Assembly (NCBI RefSeq): GCF_000160035.2
Contig: NZ_KI535369.1
Coordinates: forward strand, 1,733 to 65,732
DNA: 64,000 nucleotides
Source of the DNA: Catonella morbi ATCC 51271
GTDB taxonomy: Bacteria; Bacillota; Clostridia; Lachnospirales; Lachnospiraceae
Reading direction: 5' to 3'
Shown: positions 54,924 through 64,000 of the stretch, one piece after another
Position numbering within the stretch: position 1 is the stretch's first letter
Layout of the letters: each line of letters begins with the position of its first letter
The notes under the pieces: model-generated
Told to the model about the DNA's origin: nothing
Databases searched by the model: none
Seen by the model: only the letters and a program-made list of their open reading frames with translations
Translations under genes and position numbers: made by a program

Positions 54924-56306
54924 ATGAAGAATCTGACACTTGAACATATTGCAGAAGCCTGTAAAGGCATTTATGTTGGTCCAGAAGAGAAAAAGCAGTT
55001 GGAAGTCAAAAGTATTTTCACAGATGGCAGAAAGGCAGAAGAAGGCGGATTATTTGTACCCATTAAAGGTGCAAGAGTAGATGCTCATAATTTTATTGAA
55101 GACGTCATGGAAAAGGGTGTTTTTGCAACCTTGTCAGAAAAAGACTTAGGTTAGAAGCCATTTCCTTATATTTTCGTAAAATCTTCTCTTCAGGCAGTAA
55201 AGGATATTGCAGAATATTATCTGGAACAGCTTAATATTCCAGTAGTAGGAATCACGGGAAGCGTAGGAAAGACAAGCACAAAGGAAATGATTGCAACCGT
55301 TCTTTCCCAGAAGTACAATACCTTAAAAACCCAGGGAAATTTTAATAATGAACTGGGACTGCCGCTGACGGTTTTCAGACTGCGTCAGGAACATGAAATT
55401 GCAGTGCTGGAAATGGGAATCAGTGATTTTGGAGAAATGCACCGTCTGGCGAAAATAGCCTGACCGGATACTTGTGTGATTACCAATATTGGTTTGTGCC
55501 ATTTGGAATTTTTGAAATCAAGAGACGGGATTTTAAAAGCAAAAACAGAGATTTTTGATTTTTTGAAGCCAACAGGACACATTATCTTAAACGTGGATGA
55601 TGATAAGCTGGTAACCGTAGAAAATGTAAAAGGCATTCAACCGATGTTTTTTGGTATTGAAAATAAGAACGGCGTCTGGGCAGATGAAATCAAGCCGGAA
55701 GGTCTGAAAGGAATTTCCTGTTGTATTCATACAGAAAAGGGAAACTTTCCTGTGCTGATTCCGATTCCAGGCCATCATATGGTGTACAATGCTCTGGCAG
55801 GCACTGCTGTGGGTCTTACCTATAGTCTTAGTTTGGAGGAAATTAAGGCAGGAATTGAGAGTCTGCAGCCTGTAAGCGGAAGATTCCACATTATTGATAC
55901 AGGGAAGTATACAGTGGTAGATGATTGTTACAATGCTAATCCGGTTTCCATGAAAGCCTCTCTGGATGTACTCACAGATGCTCTTGGAAGGAAAGTGGCA
56001 ATTCTAGGTGATATGGGAGAACTGGGAAAAGAGGAAGTGGAAATGCATCGGGAAGTAGGTGTATATGCGGTTTCCAAAAATCTGGATTTGCTTATTTGCA
56101 TGGGCGAATTGTCACAGTATATGGCAGAAGCAGCGAAACATGCGGCACCGACAAAACCTATTTTCCACTTTAAAACAAAGGAGGAATTGCTGCAGGAACT
56201 TCCTCAAATATTACAGAAGGGAGATACCGCTCTGGTTAAGGCATCTCACTTTATGGGATTTGAAGATGTGGTGAAGGAATTGGAGAAGAATAAAATAGAT
56301 TGGTAA
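54924..56306 (+). pseudogene. murF: UDP-MurNAc-tripeptide--D-alanyl-D-alanine ligase (murF) pseudogene
   Basis: The full-length MurF frame is kept from MKNLTLEHIAEACKG to KNKIDW, but is broken by TAG at 55152-55154 and TGA at 55461-55463. The Mur ligase signatures are intact: GITGSVGKTSTKEMI (ATP loop), FNNELGLPLT, MGISDFGEM and VDDCYNANP. Only two point changes would be needed to restore it; CGA to TGA explains the second. It is tightly placed after ddl, the usual D-Ala-D-Ala ligation pair. Confidence 0.88.
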
Positions 56307-56314
56307 GAAATAAA

Positions 56315-56375
56315 AGAGAGTTTGTTGCTTAAAAAATAACTTGAGTTGTAAAGAAGCAACAAATTCTCTTTTTAT
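56315..56375 (+). terminator. Terminator after murF pseudogene
   Basis: AGAGAGTTTGTTGCTT (56315-56330) pairs with AAGCAACAAATTCTCT (56354-56369) with one mismatch, followed by TTTTTATTTT. It closes the former ddl-murF operon. Confidence 0.85.
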
Positions 56376-56652
56376 TTTCTGTTCTTTTAGCTGTATTTAT
56401 TGTGATTTTAATTGCTCAGTTATAGATATTATTTTATCAAATGAAATATGTAAAAAAAATTATATATGCAAAGTGTATAGAGTAAAAGAATTTATATGAG
56501 TAAAAATATACAAGTGATATAATTTTCTTCATCAAAGGAAAACATTAAGGAGGACTAAAGTTTGAAACAAAAAAGTAGAGGGCACCCCAAAAAAGAAGAG
56601 CATAGCAAACAAACCACCTAACTAGTACAGCGAATATTAAATAACTGTTATA
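56376..56652. other. Intergenic region with a truncated gene start
   Basis: It is AT-rich. At 56562-56621, behind AAGGAGG, a TTG begins a 19-codon stretch (KQKSRGHPKKEEHSKQTT) that stops at once. This resembles the basic start of a transposase or DNA-binding protein, cut off where the mobile-element nest begins. Confidence 0.4.
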
Positions 56653-56925
56653 TTAAATTGATGATGCTTCAACTTCGCTGATTTCATCCATTTTATATTT
56701 CCAATGATAAACAACCGGCTCTCGGTTGACCTCCTCAAAATACTGGTAAATTCGTTCTTTCAATTCCTGTTTAGTATTGACACGAATTCCGCGCAGCATT
56801 TGTTTGGTCATCTTGCTAAAGAAGCTTTCATCATGTTTAGCCAGGAACCGTGTTTTGGCGTGAATACAAACTTAAATCTGCTTTTGGGCATTGTATTCAG
56901 AAATCGCTGTGTCTCTTTGGAAATA
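56653..56925 (-). pseudogene. IS630-family transposase remnant (C-terminal end)
   Basis: Read on the minus strand: KETQRFLNTMPKSRFKFVF, TPKHGSWLN and, after a one-base shift, ESFFSKMTKQMLRGIRV ... FEEVNREPVVYHWKYKMDE. This is the end of an IS630 transposase, distinct from the more complete IS630 copy at 57009-58269. The upstream part is lost at the junction with the IS110 fragment near 56925. Confidence 0.8.
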
Positions 56926-57008
56926 AGAACCAGCACGGGAAATCCGAGTGGATTTGATTTTGCGGTCGCTTTTATCATTTCTAGGACAGCATCCTGCCCA
57001 GGAGACTA

Positions 57009-58269
57009 GTGTGCTGGCATATTGATACTTAGCCAAATATTTCTAGCTGTTATTGCCGTTTTATGGTACAATAAAAGAAACGGCGGTGATATCCTATGGC
57101 AAGACCAAAAAAGTACAAAATCAAACTTACGGATGATGAATTAAAAGAATTAAAATCTGTCATCCGAAAAAATAAAACATCCAAAACAATCCGATGCAGA
57201 TGCCAGATTATTATTGACCTGGATGAGTCCCACGGAAAAGTATTGACTCATGAGCAGTCTGCAAAATCAAATGGTGTATGTCTGGCAACAGTAACCAATA
57301 CTGTGAAAAAATATTTTGAGGGTGGTATTGATGCAGTAACTGAGTTTAAGCGTAATGTTAATTCTGATAATGCAAGGCGTGTGCTCGATGGACGTGCTGA
57401 AGCCCGTATCATTGAACTTGCCTGTGGTCCGGTGCCGGAAGGACATTCAAGGTGGACCATCCGGCTTCTGGAAGAGAAAGCAAAAATTGTTCTTGATACT
57501 CCGGTCAGCCGTGAGGCAATCCGAAGAGCCTTAAAAAAACAAACTTCGACCTCACAAAAACGACTACTGGTGCATCCCCCAAAAAGATGATGCCGAATTT
57601 ATAGCATGTATGGAAGATGTCCTTAATGTATATGAACTCCCATACAATCCTGAAAGACCAGTTGTATGCATGGACGAAAAGCCTTACCAGTTACTGGGCG
57701 ATGCAAGGAAACCACTGCCCATGCGTCCGGGTGACAATCAGAAAACAGATTCGGAATATGTCAGGAATGGTACCTGCAGCATATTTGCTTTTATCGAACC
57801 GCTTGGAGGCACTCATCATGTCAGCGTGCGAGAACATCGTACTGCCTTTGACTGGGCAGAAGAGATAAAATATCTCGTTGATGTCATGTATCCTGATGCA
57901 GAAAAAATAATTCTTGTTATGGATAACCTTAACACCCATAAACCGGCGTCCTTGTATAAAAGGTATCCAGCAGATGAGGCAAGACGGATTATCAAGCGTT
58001 TGGAAATTCACTATACACCCAAACATGGAAGCTGGCTTGACATTGCAGAAATAGAACTGAATGAAATGACCAGACAGTGTTTGTCACGAAGGATTGAAAA
58101 TATTGCAAGTCTTCGTGAAGAGTTAGCTGCGTGGGAAGTCGCAGCAAAAGTTAATTGGCAGTTCCGAACTGCTGATGCAAGAGTGAAGTTGAGTTCATTG
58201 TATCCTACGTTTACAACAGCTTCCGAATAGGAAGTTGTTGTAATGCTAAATATCAATGTGCCAGCACAC
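57009..58269 (+). mobile_element. IS630-family insertion sequence
   Basis: The element is about 1,261 bp, bounded by inverted repeats of about 27 bp (left GTGTGCTGGCATATTGATAC, right, inverted, GTGTGCTGGCACATTGATAT) and by a TA dinucleotide on each side (57007-57008 and 58270-58271), the target duplication of this family. It sits inside an IS110 copy. Confidence 0.9.
57096..58230 (+). CDS. IS630 family transposase (two frames)
   Basis: The first part (57096-57590) has the helix-turn-helix DNA-binding half (SNGVCLATVTNTVKKYFEGG). The second part (from about 57535 to 58230, one frame away) has the DDE domain: VVCMDEKPYQ, VMDNLNTHKP and TPKHGSWLDIAEIELN (Asp, Asp, Glu). The frames join at an A7 run (57533-57539), where a +1 shift gives LKK-NKLRPHKNDYWCIP. 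This may be programmed or slippage, or a mutation. Confidence 0.8.
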
Positions 58270-59142
58270 TAGGTGTTTATCTGTGGGGAAGACAGACATA
58301 TCACAGCCAATCTCTGAAAGCACTTGAATAGCAGTCATAGGATTCTTATTGAATCCGGGAACAGTCCTTATTAGATTTAAAGCAGCCTCGTATTTATCAC
58401 TGAGACAAAGGATTTCCCGTTCTACTTCTGAAATGTGCTTGTTCAGTTCTTCGATGTGATCAAGGCACTGTCTAAGTTTAACAGCTTGTTCTTTTGAAAT
58501 GGCACCATCAACAGCGGCTTGTATTTCTTCAATAGGAGTCTTACAGCGCCCGTGAACAAAAGGTGCTACATCAAATGTTTCCCCAGGGTGTTGCAAAATC
58601 TGTTCTGTAATGGAACGAGAAGATTTACCAAATACATCGGAAAAGACATCGTCAAGTTTTAAATTAGATACTGTAAGACAATTTTGGGCACGATTCTTTT
58701 CACCGGTAATCATACAAGTGAGTTTAAAACGGTATCTTACAAGATTGCGAAGCTCCCGGATGTCAGTAGGTGGAATAAAGGAAGGTTTAACCATTCCACA
58801 CATATAAAGGTCACAAATCCATTTCGCATCCTTGCGGTCAGTCTTGTTCCCTTTCATTGGTTTTGTGTATTTGGGATGAGAAAGAGTAACCCATAGATTG
58901 TGTTGCTCTAAAATGTTAAAAACAGGGATCTAATACTTACCGGTAGATTCCATACAAACATCTGTACAGTTATATTTGGCAAGCCAATCACACAGCTCAT
59001 TCAATCCTTTAGTAAAGGAAGAAAAGCGAGCTTGCTTATATTCAGTACGATTATTGGAATCTGTGATACCGATGCAGGCATAGATCCATGTTTTGTGGAC
59101 GTCAAGTCCACAGCAGTTAAATTTTAAGATTTTAAAAGACAA

Positions 59143-59391
59143 TAAAATAACCTCCTGAAATTTATAGTTATAAAACTGACAGTGACTGGTCATCTGGCGA
59201 GATCGAGTCGACTCCGGAAGAGATAAGTTTACGGGCTACTGTTATACGCCACTCATTGATGCCTTAACGGATGACCGACAACATATAAATATACGAGGTC
59301 GCCGCTATACAGCCCCGCCACTCACCTCCACGTGCTCTGTAGTGTGTCAGTCTTATTAGAAAATAATATCAGAAGGAAACTATAATAGATA
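59143..59391 (-). ncRNA. IS110 5' non-coding end, candidate bridge-RNA region
   Basis: About 200 bases upstream of the IS110 transposase start are clearly richer in G+C than the surroundings and contain no gene (CTGGCGAGATCGAGTCGACT ... GGTCGCCGCTATACAGCCCC). In IS110 elements the transposase works with a bridge RNA encoded in a non-coding end. Position and composition fit; structure was not verified. The outer edge of the element is not defined. Confidence 0.4.
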
Positions 59392-59454
59392 GTGAAAGGC
59401 AATCGAACGTTTCATGACGCATTGGTGCCTTTCGCAGAAAGGCGGATTATAAGT

Positions 59455-60732
59455 ATGAAGAAAAAAATTATGGCAGTGATATTGTGTTTGGCAATGGCTT
59501 CAACGTTTGTAGTTGGATGCGGACAGAAAAAAGAGACAGATTTAGGAAAGAGTGCAGAAAAATCTTCAGGTAAGGTAGAAATTGAATTTGTGCAAGTAAA
59601 ACGTGAAGCAGCAGAAAGCTATACCAAAGTAATTGAAGCATTTCAGAAAAAAAACCCAGATATTGTCATTAAACAGAATGTGGTTCCAGATGCTCAGGAA
59701 GTTTTGATGACAAGAGCTAGCAGTGATAATCTTCCAGATATGATGAATCATTGGCCAACAGATGCACAATTTGTGCAGTTTGAGGATGAAGGATTGCTGT
59801 TGGATTTATCAGAAAAGGATTATATGAAAAATATAGATAGCAAGTATCTGGATGCTGTAAAAGCAAAAGACGGGAAAAATTACATGGCTCCATACAATGT
59901 CAATTTTATGGGAGTTTATTACAATAAAGATAAGTTTGAAAAGGCTGGCTATACTATGCCTACCAAATGGGATGAATTAATTGCTCTTGCTAAAGAAATT
60001 AAGGCGAAAGGAGAAACACCATTTGTTTTACCAAATAAGGACTCTTGGGTGGTTTCTGCTTTGTGGTCTAATATTGAAGCAAGAGATTTAGGAAGCCATG
60101 AAGACGAATATGAAAAGATGAAAGCAGGAGAAGAGTCTTTTGAGACAATTCCAGAATTTAAAAGCAGTGTAGAAAAAATGATTCAATTGTTGGATTATGC
60201 TAATGAAGATTCACTTGCGCTTGGTTATGACCAGGCGATTAATGACTTTGCAAACGGAGAAGGCTGGATGTTTATTCAAGGAAGTTGGACATTACCATCA
60301 TTTTTGAGTGCAAATCCAGACTTTAATGTAGAATTTGCTGTTCTTCCGAATGATAATGGAAAACCGATTGCAACACAGGCTGTAGATACAGGTTTTTGTG
60401 TAAATGCAAAGATAGCAGATGAACCGGAAAAAATGGAAGCCATTGATAAATTTTTATCTTTTGCACTTTCTGTAGAAGGGGCTCAGATTTATACAGATAA
60501 TGACAAGAGCCCATCTTGTGTAACAGGAGTAAAAGCGGAAGTTCCTCAGTTCCAGCCATTTTTTGACTATGTAAAAGCAAATGGATTTGAAGCAGATGGA
60601 GCATATCCTCCAACAGGATTTGAAGATACAAAAAGAGGAAAAATCCAGAATGTATTATTGGATAAGGATGTAGATGCATTCTTAACAGAAATGACAAATG
60701 ACTGGAAACAAGCGGTAAAAGATTCTAAGTGA
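59455..60732 (+). CDS. Sugar ABC transporter substrate-binding lipoprotein
   Basis: The product of about 425 residues has a lipoprotein signal (MKKKIMAVILCLAMASTFVV-GC, Cys lipidated). It also has the extracellular solute-binding protein family 1 fold: VKREAAESYTKVIEAFQKK, NLPDMMNHWPTDAQF, FMGVYYNKDKFEKAG, PTKWDELIALAKEIK and GEGWMFIQGSWTLP. It binds a sugar outside the membrane and delivers it to the two permeases downstream. The start is the ATG at the signal peptide; a 21-codon longer frame is improbable. Confidence 0.92.
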   Translation: MKKKIMAVILCLAMASTFVVGCGQKKETDLGKSAEKSSGKVEIEFVQVKREAAESYTKVIEAFQKKNPDIVIKQNVVPDAQEVLMTRASSDNLPDMMNHWPTDAQFVQFEDEGLLLDLSEKDYMKNIDSKYLDAVKAKDGKNYMAPYNVNFMGVYYNKDKFEKAGYTMPTKWDELIALAKEIKAKGETPFVLPNKDSWVVSALWSNIEARDLGSHEDEYEKMKAGEESFETIPEFKSSVEKMIQLLDYANEDSLALGYDQAINDFANGEGWMFIQGSWTLPSFLSANPDFNVEFAVLPNDNGKPIATQAVDTGFCVNAKIADEPEKMEAIDKFLSFALSVEGAQIYTDNDKSPSCVTGVKAEVPQFQPFFDYVKANGFEADGAYPPTGFEDTKRGKIQNVLLDKDVDAFLTEMTNDWKQAVKDSK

Positions 60733-60752
60733 TTGTTAAGAAGGTGTTGTGA

Positions 60753-61661
60753 ATGAAGAGGATAAGTAAAACTGAAATAAAAGAAATGCGCTCACAATCA
60801 AAGAAGAATCGTATTATGTTTGCTTTTACATTGCCAACTGTAATTTTATATACAATATTCTTTTTAGTAACAATGTTAATTGGAGTGTATTATAGCTTTA
60901 CAGATTGGAATGGTATTTCTAAAGATTATACGTTTGTTGGCCTGGAGAATTATGTAAAAGTATTGACTGACGAAAGATTTAGGGAAGCCCTATGGTTTAA
61001 TATTGGGTATACGATAGCATTAGTGGTACTTCTTATAGTTATTCCTCTTATGATAGCATTGGCGTTAAACAGAATTAAGAGATTATCTACTCTTTTTCGC
61101 TCTATTTATTTTATTCCAGCAGTCATAAGCATGGTCACTGTTGGATTGATTTGGAATGAGTTATTTTATAGAGCAGTTCCAGTTATGGGCGAAATGTTGA
61201 ATATAGAGGCGTTGTCTACAAGCCCTCTTGGAAATCCTAAACTGGCGGCTATTGCTATTTTGATGATAAATATTTGGCAGGGCTGTGCGATTCCTACAGT
61301 GCTTTTTATAGCAGGATTGCAGAGTGTACCGAAGGAACTTTTGGAAGCAGCAACGATTGATGGAGCTGGAAATTGGGCAAGATTTTGGAATGTTATTATA
61401 CCGTACTTAATTCCAGTATTAAATATGGTAATTATCACACAAGCAAAAGCCGGCTTGACAGTATTTGACTATATTAAAGTTATGACTAATGGAGGGCCTG
61501 CACAGTCAACAGAGGCAGTAGGGTTATTGATATATCGCCATGCGATCAATGAAGGAAAATTTAGCATTTCAGTGGCGGAATCTGTGATTTTATTTGTAAT
61601 CGTGGGGGTTGTAGCTGCATTTTCACTGAGATTGACAAGTAATAAACAGGTAGGTGAGTAA
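60753..61661 (+). CDS. Sugar ABC transporter permease (MalF-type)
   Basis: The 302-residue protein has six membrane segments and the EAA loop in VPKELLEAATIDGAGNWARFW, which docks the ATPase. It belongs to the CUT1 carbohydrate class (MalF/UgpA type). It is 20 bases downstream of the binding protein. The shared MsmX-type ATPase is commonly encoded elsewhere in Firmicutes; none is in the window. Confidence 0.92.
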   Translation: MKRISKTEIKEMRSQSKKNRIMFAFTLPTVILYTIFFLVTMLIGVYYSFTDWNGISKDYTFVGLENYVKVLTDERFREALWFNIGYTIALVVLLIVIPLMIALALNRIKRLSTLFRSIYFIPAVISMVTVGLIWNELFYRAVPVMGEMLNIEALSTSPLGNPKLAAIAILMINIWQGCAIPTVLFIAGLQSVPKELLEAATIDGAGNWARFWNVIIPYLIPVLNMVIITQAKAGLTVFDYIKVMTNGGPAQSTEAVGLLIYRHAINEGKFSISVAESVILFVIVGVVAAFSLRLTSNKQVGE

Positions 61662-61662
61662 G

Positions 61663-62502
61663 ATGAAAAGAAGTAAAAGTAGCAGAATATTAAAGATATT
61701 GTCCTATGTATTATTGATTACAGGAATGATAGTTATTCTCTATCCTTTTTATCTTACTATCATTACCGCTTTAAAGACACCACAGGAATCTTCTCAAAGC
61801 TTTTTTTCCTTTCCGCAGAGTTTTTATTTAGGAAATTTTGTAAATGTTCTTCAAAAAGCAAATTATTTTGTGTTTTTTAGGAATTCAGCAGTGGTGACCT
61901 TGGTATCTGTATTTTTTATTATGGTTTTGATTCCAATGTGTTCTTATGCAATAGCACGAAATATGGAAAAAAGGTATTATAAGACTATGTATTTTTATCT
62001 TCTGGCTGGTATTTTTGTACCATTTCAAGTTATTATGGTGCCATTAGTAAAATATCTTTCAAAATTAAATTTATGTAATATACCTGGCTTAATCATTATG
62101 TGTGTTACATTGGCATCTTCTCAAGGGGTATTTTTACTTGTGAATTATATCAGGTCTGTACCTAGAGATTTGGAAGAAGCTGCTTATATTGATGGATGTG
62201 GTACGGTAAAGGCTTATGTGAAAATAGTGCTTCCTATGATTAGACCCATTCTAGCAACTATTTTTGTGTTAAATGCACTATGGGTATGGAATGATTTTCA
62301 AATGCCTTTATTAATATTAAATCAGTCACAGGATATGTGGACATTGCCATTATTTCAATATAATTTTAAATCACAATATTCGTTTGATTATAACTTAGCA
62401 TTTGCTTCTTACCTTATTGCTATGATTCCAGTGTTGATAGCATATGCTTGTGCACAGAAGCATATTGTTTCAGGTTTGACACAAGGAGCTGTAAAGTCTT
62501 AA
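61663..62502 (+). CDS. Sugar ABC transporter permease (MalG-type)
   Basis: This protein of about 279 residues has six membrane segments and the EAA loop VPRDLEEAAYIDGCGTVKAY. It is the MalG/UgpE-type partner of the preceding permease. The ATG follows the upstream stop by one base, with AGGTGAG overlapping the end of the upstream gene, so translation is coupled; a GTG nine bases earlier is an alternative start. A terminator follows. Confidence 0.92.
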   Translation: MKRSKSSRILKILSYVLLITGMIVILYPFYLTIITALKTPQESSQSFFSFPQSFYLGNFVNVLQKANYFVFFRNSAVVTLVSVFFIMVLIPMCSYAIARNMEKRYYKTMYFYLLAGIFVPFQVIMVPLVKYLSKLNLCNIPGLIIMCVTLASSQGVFLLVNYIRSVPRDLEEAAYIDGCGTVKAYVKIVLPMIRPILATIFVLNALWVWNDFQMPLLILNQSQDMWTLPLFQYNFKSQYSFDYNLAFASYLIAMIPVLIAYACAQKHIVSGLTQGAVKS

Positions 62503-62507
62503 TATTT

Positions 62508-62548
62508 AGGGAGGGATGTCAGAAATTACTGACACCCTTCCTGTTTTT
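62508..62548 (+). terminator. Terminator after the ABC importer
   Basis: AGGGAGGGATGTCAG (62508-62522) pairs with CTGACACCCTTCCT (62529-62542), followed by GTTTTT. The sensor kinase gene begins 40 bases later, perhaps by read-through. Confidence 0.85.
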
Positions 62549-62588
62549 GCTTTACAAAGATAAAAAAGTGATAGAAAGGTAGTAACAA

Positions 62589-64000
62589 ATGAAAAAGCGT
62601 TCTTTTAGGAGCACTTTTGTAAGTGTGATTTTGGTGATAACCGTTGCAATTTTTATAGTAAATCTTGTTGTGTATGGAATTAATATAAAAGAAATTAGAC
62701 AGGCTGAAGTTTTGAAAATGAAGACCGCTGGGGAGCGGATAGACGATATGATTACTATATCTTTAAATAATATAAAAGGACTAAAACAAATTTGTTATAC
62801 GGATAACTATGCTAGAAATATTTTGCTGGAAAATAATGAAAAAAATGATATCGGTATAAAATTCGAAAATCAGAATTACATGGACAATGCATTAAAACAT
62901 ATTGCTTCTATGGACACACTTATTTTGAGAGCTACCATAGTAAATGAATATGGAAACATTTATTGTACGGATACATCTATACCAGAAGAATATGTCAAAA
63001 CTATTAGAAACATGACAAAAGAGTGGATGCTGTTTGAAGGAAAAGAGAATGAATATTATTATGGGGGCTTACAGGGGGATAACACGAATATTTTAACTTT
63101 TTTATATCCTTTATACACGTATGGAAATACGCCTATTGCTCTTTTAGCAGTTGATATTAACTATAAAACATTTCAAAGTATTTTAGAAAATGGTTTTTAT
63201 GAAAATAGCGGTGAGTGTTTTATTTTGACGGGGGAACAGGAACTGTTTCATATCGGAGAAGATTTATATCAGAAAGAAGAAAAAGGATATATTTTTGATA
63301 AAAGTCAAAAAATGATGAAAGAAAATCTAATAGTAGATACATTTCAGAGTAAAGGAAAAATTTTTTATATAAGTTCCAGACAGAACATGCTTTCCGGATG
63401 GAAAATTATTCAAGTAATACCAGAAGAAAGGATGTTTGAAGAGGTTAATCAAAAGATAAAGTGGAATAGTATATTTCTCTTAGGAGCATTGATATTAGTG
63501 GTTTCTTTTTCTATTTATTATACAAAAAAAATTATTGAACCATTAGAAGAATTTTGTAAAAAAATAAGCCATACTAAAGGAGATCAACTTCAAATTATAA
63601 ATTTAGAACATATGAAATTAACAAGAGAAATTGCCAATGTGATAGAAAACTACAATGAAATGGAAAATAAAATGAATGAATATCTGGTAAGAGAAATTAT
63701 TTATGAAAAAAATCAAAGAAAAATTCAGTCTAAAATGCTGCGATATCAAATTAATCCGCACTTTTTATATAATACACTAAATTTAATTGCTTCTATGGGG
63801 GAACTTAGCGATTTTCCAGAGATTGTGGAAATTACAAAAAATCTTTCTTGTATTATGCAATACAATGTAAAAGGTAGTCGTTTTGTTTCCTTAAAGACGG
63901 AAGTGGAAATGGTAAAGGCATATCTAGAAATTCAGAGAATACGTTTTCATGATTGTTTTAGCGTAGAATATGAGATAGAAAGACAGATTGAGCAAGTAAG
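62589..64000 (+). CDS. YesM-type sensor histidine kinase (partial)
   Basis: The frame is open from ATG 62589 to the window end, 470 codons without a stop. There is an N-terminal membrane helix (VSVILVITVAIFIVNLVVY) and an extracellular dCache-like sensor. A second membrane helix is near residue 295, followed by a HAMP-like linker and the His_kinase domain MLRYQINPHFLYNTLNLIAS with the phospho-accepting His. It is of the LytS/YesM family that controls sugar uptake, so it likely senses the sugar handled by the adjacent importer; the response regulator would lie beyond 64000. Confidence 0.88.
   Translation, partial: MKKRSFRSTFVSVILVITVAIFIVNLVVYGINIKEIRQAEVLKMKTAGERIDDMITISLNNIKGLKQICYTDNYARNILLENNEKNDIGIKFENQNYMDNALKHIASMDTLILRATIVNEYGNIYCTDTSIPEEYVKTIRNMTKEWMLFEGKENEYYYGGLQGDNTNILTFLYPLYTYGNTPIALLAVDINYKTFQSILENGFYENSGECFILTGEQELFHIGEDLYQKEEKGYIFDKSQKMMKENLIVDTFQSKGKIFYISSRQNMLSGWKIIQVIPEERMFEEVNQKIKWNSIFLLGALILVVSFSIYYTKKIIEPLEEFCKKISHTKGDQLQIINLEHMKLTREIANVIENYNEMENKMNEYLVREIIYEKNQRKIQSKMLRYQINPHFLYNTLNLIASMGELSDFPEIVEITKNLSCIMQYNVKGSRFVSLKTEVEMVKAYLEIQRIRFHDCFSVEYEIERQIEQV

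Larger units (their letters stand above)
56926..59142 (-). pseudogene. IS110-family transposase, split by IS630 and by a stop codon
   Basis: From a TTG at 59142 (AGGAGG upstream) the minus strand encodes FNCCGLDVHKTWIYACI and VCMESTGKY, a TAG stop at 58932-58934 (where TGG is expected), then PVFNILEQHNLW and MKGNKTDRKDAKWICDLY. It runs on to MSVFPTDKHL. There IS630 is inserted at a TA, and the frame resumes at 57006 as VSWAGCCPRNDKSDRKIK and ISRAGSYF. This is the DEDD N-terminal and serine-motif C-terminal layout of IS110. It is non-functional. Confidence 0.85.

Overview
The window looks like the replication-origin region of an AT-rich, low-GC Firmicute, most probably a member of the Lachnospiraceae. 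The evidence is the 16S rRNA sequence, the classical dnaA-dnaN-S4-recF-gyrB-gyrA order on one side of the origin, rpmH-rnpA-yidD-yidC-jag-mnmE on the other, and bacterial-type parS sites nearby. Almost every gene left of about 17.6 kb reads on the minus strand and almost every gene right of 20.2 kb on the plus strand, so transcription runs away from the origin on both arms.

Left arm (1-17.6 kb, minus strand). An rRNA operon has the unusual order 16S-5S-tRNA-Ala-23S; the 23S gene runs off the window. tRNA-Ser lies upstream of its promoter. Next comes a group of small accessory genes (a GNAT acetyltransferase, an isoprenylcysteine-methyltransferase-like membrane protein, a nucleoside phosphorylase, an alpha/beta hydrolase and unknowns), then gyrA. 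A secreted Ig-like (Big2) protein gene separates gyrA from gyrB. gyrB, recF, an S4-domain gene, dnaN and dnaA follow.

Origin (17.6-20.2 kb). A cluster of DnaA boxes follows dnaA. An IS1634-type insertion sequence of about 2.1 kb lies between the DnaA boxes and rpmH. It is flanked by a perfect 57-bp direct repeat, which matches the long target duplications known for this family.

Right arm, core (20.2-24.9 kb). rpmH, rnpA, yidD, yidC, jag (khpB) and mnmE are tightly packed. The usual followers mnmG and rsmG are absent here.

Right arm, accessory (25-53.8 kb). This is a long run of short single-domain genes in one direction: GNAT acetyltransferases, methyltransferases, hydrolases, a Fic protein, a kinase-like protein, SUKH (SMI1/KNR4), ankyrin, SUFU and DUF2262 proteins of the kind found as immunity proteins in contact-dependent toxin systems, plus several decayed genes. 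No large toxin gene is visible. Three perfect parS sites lie within 3.8 kb of each other in intergenic spaces. A 175-bp element, almost entirely base-paired and flanked by 5-bp direct repeats, resembles an undescribed MITE or structured RNA.

Right end (53.8-64 kb). The character changes. ddl and murF pseudogenes have clean nonsense mutations, and a nest of IS110 and IS630 elements follows. It ends with an intact sugar ABC importer (lipoprotein and two permeases) and a YesM-type sensor kinase that runs off the window. This block looks acquired.
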